From NCBI RefSeq assembly GCF_050624435.1, contig NC_134535.1:125351731-125415730 (forward strand): a stretch of DNA of 64,000 nt, given 5' to 3'. Below the pieces are notes generated by a model that was given only the letters and a program-made list of their open reading frames with translations, did not search any database and had not been told where the DNA came from. Positions 46,552-58,455 of this stretch are shown piece by piece; positions within the stretch are counted from its first letter, which is position 1, and each line of letters begins with the position of its first letter. The DNA comes from Tenrec ecaudatus (lineage: Eukaryota > Chordata > Mammalia > Afrosoricida > Tenrecidae). The translations under genes and the position numbers were made by a program.

Positions 46552-47666
46552 TGCCAAGTTCTTCTTATATAGTCTAGCTTCTATGATCGTCTGCTAGCAT
46601 ACAGATTGAATAAGTGTGGTGAAAGATACAACCCTGACACACACCATGATTGATTTTAAACCACTCAATATTCTCTTCTGTTGTAATAACTTCCTCTTGA
46701 TCTGTTTAATGAGCACTATTAAGTATTCTGCAATTCCAGTTCTTCTTAATGCTATTCATTGTTTGTTGTGATCATTGTTGTGAAGTCATTCAAAATCTTA
46801 TGCATAGAATCAAAATATTATCAGATATTGAAGACCTAATGAATGGAAGGAGAACATCGGTCAGAGACAGTGACAGAGGGTGGGCTCCTTGGGTCAGAAG
46901 ACACACAAAATATGACTGAGGAAGAGCCGCTGTCTCAAAGTAGAGCCGACCATGGTGACTTGAATGGACTAAAGTCTCTGGGAGTAAAGCCTTCAGTATT
47001 TTCATTTGCAGCTGGGGCACAACTCAAAACAAGAAACAACTGAAAATATCAATTAATTATCAGAACCTGGAATGTTCCAAGTATGAATCTAGGATATTTG
47101 GAAATGGTCAAAAATGGAATGGAACGCATAAAGATTGATATCCTGATGAGCTGAAGTGGACTGGTTTGGGCCATTCTGAATCAGAAAATCATCTGGTTTA
47201 CTGTGTAGTGAATGACAGAATCAAGAAGAGTGGTGTTGCAGCTATCATCAAAAAGAACATTTCAAGGTCTACCTTGAAGTCTAATGTTATCTGTGATAGG
47301 ATTATATCTATCCATATTCAAGGGAATACAATCAATACAACTATTATTCAAATTTATACACCAACCATAAAAGCTAATGATGAAAAAAGTTGAATAATCC
47401 TACCAAATTCTCTAGTCAGAAATTGATCAAATATGCAATCAAGATGCATGGGTAATTATTGGTCATTAGAATGCAAAAGTTGGAAACAAAGAGGAAGGAG
47501 CAGTGTTGGATAATATAGTCTTGGTGATAGAAACGAAGCTGGAGATTGCATGAAAAAATTTTATGAGACTGGTAGTTACATAATCTGCTGTCAATTTGAG
47601 ACTTGAGTGAAAAGGTGGAGTTTAGCCTGTCAATCCAGTCACAGATTGATTACCTCATTTGGAGAC

Positions 47667-48053
47667 TTTAAGGAGATAAATAGCTTGTTGGAGGCGGGAC
47701 ACACGCGTAAGTCACTGCAAGACACTTTTGTTGACAAGCCACATCAAGACAGGCTGATAGCAGCCAGAGTCTAGGAGCTTGAGGAGCCCCATGGAGACTC
47801 CTGCCACCACTGGATCCACAAGACCCACTGACCTGTGATCTTCCTGAAATTGGCATCATTGCATGTGTTTCATGTATCTGAAGATTTTATAGATTGGTAT
47901 TAAACATTTGGGCTAATATCAGATTATGGACTTGATTTGGACTGGGCTGGGATGTTTTCTTAATATACAATTGCTCTTTTATATAAAGCTCTTTCTTATA
48001 CACATGTTTGAGTTCTTCTGGATTTTTGTCTCTAGTTAACCCAGACTAATACA
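47667..48053 (-). mobile_element. Solo LTR nested in RTE
   Basis: The reversed LTR ends 'agttaacccagactaataca' at 48053. The flanks are gagac at 47662-47666 and 48054-48058. The interior boxes 'cactggatccacaagaccca' and 'ggctgggatgttttcttaat' match 63870-63930. The left end does not show the expected TG, so it may be slightly truncated. Confidence 0.7.
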
Positions 48054-48654
48054 GAGACCAATGATTTCTTCATAACAAATACCTTCAAAAATACAAAAAG
48101 CGACTACACACAGAGACTTCTACAGATGGAATCCATGGACAGCAAAACAATTGCATCTGTGGGAAGAGATGATGAAGAAGCTCAATATCAGCAACTAAAA
48201 CCAGGCCAGGCCTGAAAGTGGGAAAAAAAAAAACCCATCAATTTCTTCCTATAAGTTCAAGTTGAAGCTGAAGAAAATTAAAACGAGTCCACGACAGCCA
48301 AAATATCAACTTAGGTCTAGCCCACCTGAATTTTGAGAGCATCTGAAGGACATATTGTTGCACTGAACACTGAAGACAGAAGATCTGATGAGCTGTGGAA
48401 GGACATGGAGAACATCATCCATGAAGAAAGCCAAAGGTCATTAAAAAGACAGGAAAGAAAGCAAAGATCAAAGTAGGTATCAGAAGAGACAACGAAATTT
48501 GCTCTTAATTGTAGAGTAACTCAGGCAAATGGAACAAATAAGGAAGGGAAGGAGCTGAGCAGAAAAATTCCAAAGGGAAGCTCTAGAAGACAAAGTCACA
48601 TGTGATAATGAAATGAGAAAAGATCTAGAGTTGGAAACTAAAAAAGAACACTAT

Positions 48655-50613
48655 ATATATATGTATGTAAACTATATATATATAGTTTATTGGGGGCTCT
48701 TACATCTCCTACAAGGATCCATACATTCATTTTGTCAAGCACACTTGTACATATGTTACCATCAAACTTTTCAAAACATTTTCTTTCTACTTGAGCCCTT
48801 GATATCAGTTCTTCAAATTTGTCCTCCCTCTCCCTCCCTCCCACCCTCATGAGCCCTTATAATTTATTATTATTATAAATCATTATTTTTACACCTTACA
48901 CTGACCTCTGTCTCCTTTCACTCATGTTTCTGTTGTTCATCCCCCTGGGGGTGGCAGTTATACATCGATCACTGTGATTGGTTCCCCCTTTTCCCTCCCC
49001 TTCCCCTCATGGTATCTCTACTCCCATTGTTGTTCCTGAGGGTTTTATCTGTCCTGGATACTGAGTATTGAAAGCTTTTATCTGTACCAATGTACATGCG
49101 CTGGTCTAGCTGCTTTTTTAAGGTGGAACTGGGGTCATGATAGTGGTGGGGAGGAAGTATTAAAGAATTAGAGGCATGTATGTTTCATAGGTGCTATACT
49201 GTATCCTGGCTAGCTCGTCCCTTTTTTGTGACCTTTCTGTGAGAGAATATCCAATTGTCTACAGATGGGGTTTGGGTCTTCACTCTTCCCTCTCTTCTGA
49301 CTCCCTGTTCACAATGATGTAATTGTTTGTTCTGGGTCTTCTGATACCTGACACCTGATCCCATCTGCACTTCATGATCACACAGGCTGATGTGATTCTT
49401 CCATGTGGGCTTTGTTGTTTCCCAGCTAGGTAACCACTTGTTTCTCTTCAAGTCCTTAAGTTCCCGGCCACTATATCTTTTGAAAGCCAGGCACCCTCAG
49501 CTTTCTTTATCACATTTGTTTATGCACTCATTTTGCCTTCAGCGATCCTGTCAGGAAGGTGAGCCTCACAGAATGTCCAGTTTTTAGAATTAAGTGTTCT
49601 TGTGTGATGGAGTCCTTGAGTTGAGTCCCAATGGACACCTGCAACCTTAATATTTAACATATAATATATATTCACAGATCTATGTCCCTATCGTTATATA
49701 TAAATATATTTACATATGTACGTGCCTGTGTTTCGACCTCTACAAATGTCCTTTGCCTCCTAATTCTTTTTTAAAATTTCCTTTTACTTTCCTCTTGTCC
49801 CACTATCATGTTCAACTTTCATTCGGCTTTCAGTAATTCCTGTTGGCTACAGTGCACTTGATTCAGCCCCACCAGGCATACTATGTCTTTCTTGTCATCA
49901 ATTTTAGATCACTTGTTGTTCCCTTGTCCCTGGGTTTTTGGCTCCCTACTTCCTTTTTCCACCTCCCCCTCTCCATGCCCCTCTGGAATCACTGGTCACA
50001 TTGTTTTCTCCTTGGAATAGTTTATCCTGCCTATCTTATATAGATAGCCTTTAAAAAAAGAAAGAAAGAAATGCCTATAAATAGTTCCAGGCCTGCTTAT
50101 TGACCTTTATGAGTGTCTTCTGATCAGTTCAGATGAGATGCCAAGCCCTGCCCCTGAAGTCTATTTTTGGGATTCCCCGGAGACTTTATTGCTTTGCTTC
50201 CCTTGCTGCTCTGTTGTATGCCCTTCCTGTTTTGCCCCGGTGAGATGGGGTCAAACCAGGCACAATTCCCACACTATGTCTCCAGTGTTGTCCTCCATAG
50301 TGCAATGGGTCAGTGAGGGATGCCATGCCTCGTGGTGCGACTGACCCTATGGTCCTCTCTGTGCATTGGCTGCTCTGAACAGGACTATCATCCTCGGGGC
50401 TTGGTGGGCCAGGCTGCAGTCCACTCTCTCTCTCTCCTCTCGCTCTCCTTCCCTCTTAATTTTCTCTGTGTGTTCTGAGTAGACCCGCCCCTCTCCCGGA
50501 GCCATATCTTCAGTGCTGTCTTCTGTAGTACATTCTTCTGGGGAGCGGTTCCATGTAGCTGAGATTGGGGTCGGCCCCACAGATCTCTTTGTTGGTTCAC
50601 TGCTTCATGCAGG
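48655..50613 (-). mobile_element. L1 3' UTR, 5'-truncated, nested in RTE
   Basis: From the 3' terminus ('agtttattgggggctcttac') through the whole 3' UTR: 'cttttcaaaacattttcttt', 'gatcactgtgattggttccc', 'tttgggtcttcactcttccc', then the boxes shared in reverse with 8800-9400 ('cagtgttgtcctccatagtg', 'ggctgctctgaacaggacta'). It breaks at about 50613, where RTE sequence resumes. A TA palindrome lies at 48652-48684 at the 3' edge. Confidence 0.8.
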
Positions 50614-52262
50614 TATGTTGCTTTTAAGTCTTTGGTGCACTCACCGTATCTTAAACTGAAAGAACTCAAGAAAAAATGCAAACCTTGAGTTTCAAAATAG
50701 AAAGATTCTATGAGAAAAATATTGAATGATGCAGGAATCATAAAATGAAGATGGTACAAAGACACAGTCACTGTACCAAAAATAACTTGTTGACATTCCA
50801 CTGTTTCAGGAGGTAGCGTATGAGCAAGAACCAATGGTGCTTTAGGAAGAAGTTCAAGCTGCACTGAAAGCATCAGCCCAAAATAAGAACCCGGTACTTT
50901 ATGGAATACCAATTGAAATGTTTCAACAAGCTGATGAAGCACTGGAAGAACTTACTCATCTATGCAGAGACAGATATAGAACAATATCATTGATATCACA
51001 TGAAAGAAAAATTTTGCTAAGGATCTTCCAGCCGAGGTTGCAGAACTACATTGACAGAGAGCTGCCAGAGGTTCAGGCCAGATTCAGAAGAGGATGTGGA
51101 AAAATGGATATCATTGCTGATACCAGATGGATCTTAGCTGAAAGCAGAGAATACCAGAAAGATGTTTACTTTTGTTTTGTTGACTGTGCCGAGGCATTCT
51201 ACTGTGTGGACCATAACAAACTATTGAAAGCCTTGAAGGGGAAAAAAAAGGAACTGTGAAGTACTTCATTGTGCTCATATGAAACAAGGAGGACTTGAAG
51301 CACTTACTGATGAAGATCAAGGATTTTAGTCTTCAGTATGGATTAGAATTCCATGTAAGGAAAACCCAAATCCTCACAACCAGACCAAGAGGCAGTTGTG
51401 GAAACAGAGCAAAGGCTTACTGAATGGTTTAAAATAAGGAGATGCATGTCTCAGTATGGTATTCTCACCATATGAATCAGTCTGTATGCTGAGCAAATAA
51501 TCAAAGAAATTGGATTATATAAGGAAGAATGTGACATCAGGATGGAAGGAAGGCTTAATAACAGCTTTGGATTTGCAGATGACGTTGCTTGCTGGAAATG
51601 AGGAGGACTTAAAGCACTTGCTGATGAAGATCAAGGATTTTAGTCTTCAGTATGAATTACAGCTCCATGTACAGAAGACCCAAATTCTCACAGCTGGACC
51701 AATATGTGGCATCACTATAAATGGAGAGAAGTGTGAAGTTCTCAAGGATTTCATCTTACTTGGATTCGCAATCACTGCTCTTGGAAGCAGCAGTCAACGG
51801 CTCAAAAGATGCGTGGCACTGAGTAAATCTGGTGTACAAGACTCCTTGAAATGGTTGAAACCTGTTACTTTGAGGTTTGTGGTGTGGCTAACTTAAGCCA
51901 TGGTATTTTCTATCACCTCATATACATGTGCAAGTTGGACAGTGAATAAGAAAGATTGAAGAATTGATGTCTTGGAATTTTGGTGCTGGTAAAGAATATT
52001 GGAAGTCGCCTGGACTGCCAAAAGCACGCACCACTGTCTTAGACAATGCACAGTGAGGGCGCCTTAAAGGCAAGGATGTTGAAACTTGGTCTCACATTCA
52101 CAGGACATGTTGCCAGGGAAGATCAGTCCCCGGGAAAGGAGATCATTCTTGGTAATGTAGAAGCGCTGAACAAAGAAGACAACACTAACAGCAATGGGTT
52201 GACACGGTTGCTGCAATAACACTCTCCTAAGAACCGTTGTGTGGAAGGGTCAGAACTGGAAC

Positions 52263-52929
52263 TGGTGGATAGCAGCTAACAAGACTGCAGAAAAGAAGGC
52301 AAGAAACAGGTTACCTTCATTGGAGCGCCCATTTTGTTCTGGGTCCGGGAGGGTGACGTAAGAGATAAAGTAGCTATATACCATATAAGGAAGACATGCT
52401 ATAAATAAAAGGAGTATGACTTAGTTGAGAGGGAGAGAGGGTGGAAAACACATCAGAGGATAGAATAAATGATGTTGGAAACATAAGGCGTAACATAAAA
52501 AGCGGGCATGTGTTTAAGATGCCATCAAATTATGATGTTTAAATGCAACAATTAATTATTTTTCATATTTTAAAAATAATCAAGAGACTGAAGGAATAAT
52601 CTCTTATTTTGAATTACTTATATGAGGCAGTATGATATATTCAGTACTTGGAATAACATGATGATCTTAATCCACCTCCATGCCACACACTATTTTTGCT
52701 ACTGCTATTTTCCACCCCCCAGGTATCTGTAGAGGCAGTATCATTCAGGTAAGGACAACTAAGTATGAAGAACTTCAAATCGTTCATGGAATGAATGGCA
52801 TTAAAGGAAAAAATATATATAATTAATTTCTCAACATAAATTTAATCAAATTCAAGATACTTTTGTAAGCAATGAAAGGTAGCCATTCAATTTATCCCTA
52901 AATAATTCCTAAGAATTTAACCATGTCAA
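52263..52929. other. Unassigned stretch
   Basis: Nothing recognised; AT-rich after 52500. Confidence 0.5.
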
Positions 52930-53266
52930 TGTATTATTTTTTCTTTAAATCGTTTTATTAGGGGCTCATACTACCCTCATCACAATCCATATATACATCA
53001 ATTGCGTAAAGCACATTTGTATATTCATTGCCCTCATCATTCTCAAAACATTTGCTCTCCACTTAAGCCCCTGACATCAGCTCCTCCTTTTCCCCTCCCT
53101 CCCCATGTCCCCTCCCTCATGAACCCTAGATAGTGTATAAATTATTGTTTTGTCATATCTTACACTGTCCGACGTCTCCCTTCACCCACTTTTCTGTTGT
53201 CTATCCCCCAAGGAGGAGGTTATATGTAGCTCCTTATAATCGGTTCCCACTTTCCACCCTGTTTTA
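52930..53266 (-). mobile_element. L1 3' end, 5'-truncated
   Basis: 'aaatcgttttattaggggct' at the 3' terminus, then 'aattgcgtaaagcacatttg', 'tgacatcagctcctcctttt' and 'gaggaggttatatgtagctc'. About 335 bp, very similar to 29576-29880 and hence of the same L1 family. Confidence 0.9.
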
Positions 53267-53867
53267 CATTATTAAGCGAAGAAAAGTTTATACTATTTAT
53301 TTATTTATTTATTTAAAAGTTTGGGAAACAAAAAGAAGCAGGAGGAGCCAATTCAGGACTGTGAGGTGGATGTCTAATGATTTCCCATCACGCTTCTTAC
53401 AAAGTTATATTTGTTTGATGAAATGAATGAGTAGGAGTTTTGTCCTAGGAGAGAAGAGCACCTCAGTGGCATTGTCTAGTGCCCCTCGGCTAGTGCTGTG
53501 ACGAACCTTCTCAAACACTCTCGCAATAAGCAAATGCTGTTATTTTTAGGCCTCTACAGGAAATGCTACATGCCCCAAAATCTTACTGTCATGGCTGTTG
53601 CTATTTACCCCTGTGATTTTGTTTTGCCCGGACCACTCATGCCTCTTGGTAGTCATTGCTTTGATTGTGCTCTGGCTTCAAGATTGTACTGATAAAGTCC
53701 TGGTTCATCTTCTGTTACAATTCTTCAAAGAAATTCTTCATGATCTTGATCCCACTTGCTTAAAATTTCCACGGACAATTCTGTCTGTCAGTCTCTATCC
53801 CTCTGTTTCTGTCTCTCTGTCTGCTTCTCTCTTTGGTGGTGAGTAGTTTTACAGGAATTTTATAGCG

Positions 53868-54083
53868 ATTATATCTTGGCACAGTCGTTACATGTGGACT
53901 GTTAACTGCAAGATCAGCAGTTCGAAACCACTAACCACTCTGCAGAAGAAAGACTGGGTTTCTATTCCCATAGAATTACAGTCTCAGAAACTCACAGGAG
54001 CAACTCTATCCTGTCCTATAGAGTTGCTATGAGTTAGCATTGACTTGATGGCAGTGAAGGGTTTTTGGTTTTGTTTTGGTTAA
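53868..54083 (+). mobile_element. AfroSINE nested in mariner
   Basis: 'gttaactgcaagatcagcag', 'ttcgaaaccactaaccactc', 'gttgctatgagttagcattg' and 'acttgatggcagtgaagggt' follow in order. Close to full length, with a T-rich tail 'tttttggttttgttttggtt'. Confidence 0.9.
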
Positions 54084-54089
54084 TCAGGA

Positions 54090-54212
54090 GCAATATAAGA
54101 CTTTCTACTCCTATAAAGAGTTAGAGTCTTAGAAAACCACAGGCCAGTTCTGCGCTGTCCCGAAGGGTCACTATGAGTTGGAATGGACTTGATAACAGGG
54201 AGCTATTTTTAG
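54090..54212 (+). mobile_element. AfroSINE 3' part, in tandem with the previous one
   Basis: 'ataaagagttagagtcttag', 'cagttctgcgctgtcccgaa', 'gtcactatgagttggaatgg'. It lacks the promoter half and follows the tail of the other SINE within a few bases. Confidence 0.85.
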
Positions 54213-54989
54213 TGGGGAAAAATGCAATGAATTATAATGCATTTTCCAGAAAGGAATTAAAAGAGAGTGAGAATTGCCCTTTGATTTTGCTGTTTTATAA
54301 ATGCACATGTCTGCTTAGCTAGATTTCACTTTCTTAGTACACTTACTTTTGATTTCAGATTTTATAAGAATTGCTAATTCATTCGAATGTATGTGGTTGT
54401 GACTAAGTTTGGAAATATGTTCTTATAATTAAGTTTGGTAGTTAGCAATTTTAACTAGTTGACATTTGCACCAAGGAAAATAGTTCGTGTTTGCTGGTGG
54501 GCTGGGTATATAGTCATTTTGGTGCCACCAAGCTGAAAGTTTTCTCAGCCTTAAATTTTCAGTCAGGATTATGTTAGCTGAATCAATTGAGGTGGCTGTG
54601 ATGTTGGCGATTGTTTCTCCTGATTTGAGCACAAAATTATTTTTCCCTCAAAAATTGATACGGGTAGTCTGCTACTGACTTGTAAATCTACTGATTTATT
54701 TGGGGAATCGATGCCATAAGCTTTTTGTAAAGCATTAATGACTTCCTCGTTCTTCCACCCAAAGCTTTTTCAAACTCTGTTTTTACTTCGAATTAGCAGA
54801 ATTCACGTTGCTCTGGCAGGGAAGCTTTTCGAACTGATGCCTTATCCTTCTCAGTGACTCCAACTGTATACTGCTCAGCATGTTATAGCTAGTTAGTGTG
54901 AGTTTATTTTGATACTAGAACAATGGAAATCCATGCGGCATTGTTCATAAGATACATTTCCATGATCTTTTTGAAGACCCCCCTCATTC

Positions 54990-56382
54990 TGTCACAGAAC
55001 CTCCAGAGCAAAACATATAATAAAAATAAATAGTCATTTAGCCCAAATTTACAGTCTTTTGAATCATATGAATCTTTCTGAATCCACTAAAACCCTTATT
55101 TTGCTTTCTGTAATTCAGGGTTGCACGGTTTAACTTCTTTGCCTTCCTTGTTTGGGGGAAGGTCATTGTTCTCAGATTGACTACATTTCCTCATTGTTTC
55201 CAATCCTGCTTCCCCTTCATGCTCACTTTCTCCCTCCCTTGCTAACCCCAGCGACAGTGGTCAGGAGTACCAGGGAAGGAAGATGACCATGGCAAGAGGT
55301 GAAGATTCAACCACAAATTCTCCTCAAGCATAAACTCAGCATTTCCTCTCAAGCTTAGTTTTGCTGATTCCAGAAGGACTTGCCTGTTAGTCCTGCTGAC
55401 ATGTGTTTTCTGCTTTCTGCCCAGGCCTTCCTCCATGTTCTGCTTTCCCAGATCTTTCTGAATCAGTCACTTATGTCTTGTCCTTAAGAAATGATGTAGG
55501 AGTGGTGTGGGTGGTGAATTTCCTAAAACATGATATAACTAAGACTTCTTGCTTCCCTCCAATAAATGGATTGAGTACAATTACTGCCTTGTAAAGATTT
55601 CCTTTCAACAATCTGTAGCGGTATCTCCAATGCTGTCTGTTGTAGAAGCTAAATTTGAGGCCAGTGTTATTTTACTTAGATGATCGTTGACCTATTTTTA
55701 AAGTTGATGTTAATTAGAACCTCTCTTCCCTCTCTCTCACACAAAAATATTCTTTCAAATAAAGTGTAAGTACACGTTTCCTTTTCATTATTGATTCCCA
55801 TATACAATGCTCCCTATTAATCTGCATATTCAAACGGTCTCTCTCCAATTAGTAAACTTCTGTAGTTCCAGTTTTAATTTGATTCTTTCTTTTAATCTCC
55901 TGCATTCTGATTTCTAGTTAGGCAAGAACTCAATTTCTTATTTTGTCTTTCTCAGTTCCATTCGGTATAAATAATTTTTATCTCCTTAGAGATGTAGTGT
56001 TTCTCAGATATATGGTCTCATAACTTCATTTTTTCTGTACTGTCAATTTGCCTTCTTTATTTCTTCCAAGACAGGTTTTCATTATGCTATGACTCTCATA
56101 GTGATTTATAAGCTTTTCTGACTTCACCAAATTCCCATGACAACTCTGCCTAGTACAATTTTGTATCACCTTGCTACTTTCCCATTTGTTTTCTCATGTC
56201 CCTCCTGAGGATGCCCAAACACCTTCTCTCCTCATGATCCACTCCCTTTACTCAGACAATGCTTTTTTCTCCAAGGTTTCATGTTAAACATTCGCTGTCT
56301 CAGACAGCATTTCTTTACAAATCCAACGCTAAACCTGATCTCATTTCTCTTGAGTCTATCCTGATTTATTGTGATTCAATAG
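54990..56382. other. Stretch without recognised features
   Basis: No sustained frame or named repeat. The pyrimidine-rich parts around 55700-56250 suggest old repeats too diverged to name. Confidence 0.45.
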
Positions 56383-56530
56383 GACAGAGTAGATTACCTC
56401 AGTGGGTTTCCAAGGCTGTCAGTCTTTCAGAGAACAGAAAGCCATCTCTTTCGCCCTCCAAGCACATGCTGAGTTCGAACTGCTGCCTTTGCTGCTAGTA
56501 GCCCAAGGTCTCACCTGCTATCAGAACCCC
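56383..56530 (-). mobile_element. AfroSINE
   Basis: In reverse: 'ggacagagtagattacctca', 'gggtttccaaggctgtcagt', 'ctgagttcgaactgctgcct' and 'ctgctatcagaacccc'. Confidence 0.85.
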
Positions 56531-56534
56531 TAAA

Positions 56535-57344
56535 TGAAATGCTCTTTCGTGTTATTGTTCATTCAGTAGATGAAGTATTTATTTGCTTGTTTGGTTCCTT
56601 CTTTTGTTTCTGGACCACATGTGTCCTTCTCCTAGCTGTGTTGCAGGACAGTTTGATAAGGACCGCATCCAATACAATGTTGTTCAATGGTTACTGCCTG
56701 TTTTTTGATGTTTAATATGTTAAGGATTACAACTTAATCTCATTATCCAGAAAATACAGGGATGAAGCCACACCCAATTTCTTTTCTACTTCTCCTTGGA
56801 TCCAATGTTCTTCAGATCAGATTTCTCAAAACCACATTAAATACAAAGATAAGTAAAAAGACTGCTGCTAAAGTTTCAGTGTATGCACACACGAATTTAT
56901 TCCAAACAAGTGATTAAACATCTCTCTTCAATCAATGGATGGCTGTAGACACATTGTCTCAGCAATACAGTTGTGTTGTCTGATTCAGATTCATTTTACA
57001 AAGTACAATCAAAACTGAATTTTGAGTGGGTCCGCTGAGTCAGTGATTTTCTAAGAGAACGCAGGCAATCACAACTGCTTATTATGAGGAAGTTTTGAGA
57101 AAATCCAAAACTACATTGTGAGAAAAAGGCTAGTAACGTTGCATTAAGGAGCACCCCACCCCCTCACAACAATGTAGCCGCTCATTTCTTAAGGGTGGCA
57201 ATGAATGACTTCTTGTTCTCCAAACTCAAAGAACATTGAAAAGGAATATGATTTAAGTTCCTTAAGAATGTCAAGCTATCATTCTGACGTGGTATAACTA
57301 GAAGAGTCTGGAGCTATTATATATATTATTCGGTGTCAGTGTCA
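56535..57344. other. Unassigned stretch
   Basis: Nothing recognised. Confidence 0.45.
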
Positions 57345-57800
57345 ATTCATAGTTACCTTATGATCAACAGAGTACTGCCTGGTGCCGCCCCATCCACACA
57401 ATTGATTTTATGCTTCAGCCCATTTGCAGTCACGGTGTCAACTCACCTCCTGGAAGGTTTTCCTACTGTACCAAGCTTGATGTTCTTGTCCAAGCACTGG
57501 TCCTGATTACATGTCCCAAGTCGCCCACCCTTTTAAAGAGCATTCCAATACATTTTTTCTAAGACAGATGTGCTTATTATTCTGGAAGTCCATGGTATAT
57601 TCAACGTTTTTTGCTAACACCATAATTCAAACGCATCACTTCTCTTTGGTTGTTTTTATTTATTGTTCAGCTTTCGTATGCATATACGATGACTGTAAAA
57701 GCAATATATTTTCGGCTATGTACACCTAAGTCTTCAAAATGAGACCTTTGCTCCTTAATAGTTTAAAGAGGTCTTTTGTAGAACATTTGTTAAAAGGGGG
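57345..57800 (-). mobile_element. RTE 3' fragment
   Basis: Minus-strand RTE 3' end: 'cagcccatttgcagtcacgg' and 'taccaagcttgatgttcttg' correspond in reverse to 28330-28440, and 'ataattcaaacgcatcactt' to the end of the coding part. Collinear with 25335-25805 and 45491-45830. Confidence 0.75.
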
Positions 57801-58202
57801 AAATATTACTGAGATGGAAATACTTCCTTCAGAAGTATATAGACACTGATGGAAGATATGCAAACATCTTCACATTTTGATACTTTTGTTCAATAAATGT
57901 TTCTATGATTTCATAACAATACTTGTGAAGTAACATGCATTGCTTCAAAAATAAAAGAATAGAATGGTTGCTTCCCAGTTCTCCAACAAGCACGTGATTA
58001 GGAACCTTTGATCTCTTCTTTATGGGTATAGAATAGAAAAAATTAAAGTATTACTCACGTGATTATAAAAACATGAAAAAATAGAAGATTGATACTCCAT
58101 TTGCTACTTCTGACACCCCACACTAATCCCAGGACATATAATAAGACAACAAGGACCAAATAATAGAATTTTAGATAATTTAATGGTCCTTATAACATGC
58201 TA
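57801..58202. other. Unassigned stretch
   Basis: AT-rich; nothing recognised. Confidence 0.45.
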
Positions 58203-58255
58203 TCATGCCCACTGCTCTTGAGTCAGTTCTGACCGATAGCGATTTTCCTACAAGA
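58203..58255 (-). mobile_element. AfroSINE tail fragment
   Basis: 'tcttgagtcagttctgaccg' followed by 'atagcgattttcctaca' is the reversed tail box. Confidence 0.65.
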
Positions 58256-58455
58256 GCAAACAAATTGTCACGTTGACCAGAAGGAACCAGTTTTGGGGGA
58301 AGGACATATGCTTGGAAGAGCAGACAGCCAGTGAGAAACAGGGATGCCCTCAATGGGATGGACCAGCACAGTCTGCAACAGCTGGTCCAGGCATGGCATC
58401 ACTTGTGAGGATAGTGCAGGGATGAGCAGTGTTTCCTTCTGTTGTACAGACTCAG
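58256..58455 (+). mobile_element. RTE 3' end fragment
   Basis: 'cacgttgaccagaaggaacc', 'gatggaccagcacagtctgc' and 'gtgtttccttctgttgta' match the 3' non-coding end of the RTE at 28300-28490. It precedes a separate, internal RTE piece, so the order is 3' end then middle. Confidence 0.65.

Larger units (their letters stand above)
45491..46845 (-). mobile_element. RTE retrotransposon 3' half, interrupted by a tandem repeat
   Basis: Minus strand: the thumb region 'FTTEPLGNIMMNREKIEIVKD' lies in about 45840-45930 (its core GNIMMNREKIEIVKDFILLG), matching 27890-27960 of the plus-strand RTE. The palm region lies at 46570-46840 ('gatcattgttgtgaagtcat' is the reversed VDHNK area). The (GAGT)n block at 46065-46551 is inserted into it. 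The element stops at about 46845, where another RTE begins in the opposite direction. Confidence 0.75.
46846..52262 (+). mobile_element. RTE (BovB-like) retrotransposon, near complete, with two nested insertions
   Basis: The 5' region and endonuclease are at about 46846-47660: 'GVAAIIKKNI' and 'DRIISIHIQGNTINTTIIQIY' (47220-47370, of which DRIISIHIQGN is the core) fit the APE-type domain. The EN-RT linker (48054-48654) and RT from 50614 follow: 'PIEMFQQADEALEELTHLC' (about 50906-50963), 'ELPEVQARFRRGCG' (51058-51100), 'YFCFVDCAEAFYCVDHNKL' (about 51168-51224) and the thumb 51600-51880 with 'KTQILTAGPI'. A minus-strand LTR (47667-48053) and an L1 3' end (48655-50613) split it. Without these, about 3.1 kb remains, close to a full RTE. 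Part of the thumb (51290-51370 and 51605-51690) occurs twice, so there is also an internal duplication. Many frameshifts. Confidence 0.8.
53310..54983 (-). mobile_element. Third mariner transposon, different subfamily, split by two SINEs
   Basis: Minus strand. The right terminal repeat (54959-54983) reads 'tcttcaaaaagatcatgga' inward; the left (53310-53331) reads 'tttaaaagtttgggaaac'. The helix-turn-helix part ends with 'ILTENLRLRKLSAWW' (about 54520-54565), typical of mariner before the catalytic domain. Beyond the SINEs the catalytic domain shows 'EARAQSKQWLPRGMSGPGKTK' in about 53610-53680 (core SKQWLPRG) and the following FWGM and SVMGNH-type segments to 53370. Without the SINEs the length is about 1.3 kb, a full-length mariner. 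Frames are broken. It is not closely similar to the pair at 23813 and 42472, so it is a separate and probably older invasion. Confidence 0.75.

Noticed and set aside
46147-46557. Minus-strand open frame of 136 codons rich in Ser, Leu, Thr and His
   Set aside because: Translation of the GAGT-type tandem repeat; no stop arises because the repeat unit lacks one on this strand.
48652-48684. TA-rich palindrome as a possible cruciform or regulatory site
   Set aside because: It sits at the edge of an L1 3' end and is better explained as a microsatellite at the insertion site.
50388-50942. Minus-strand open frame of 184 codons
   Set aside because: It crosses the boundary between a nested L1 3' UTR and the RTE, so it cannot be an original gene.
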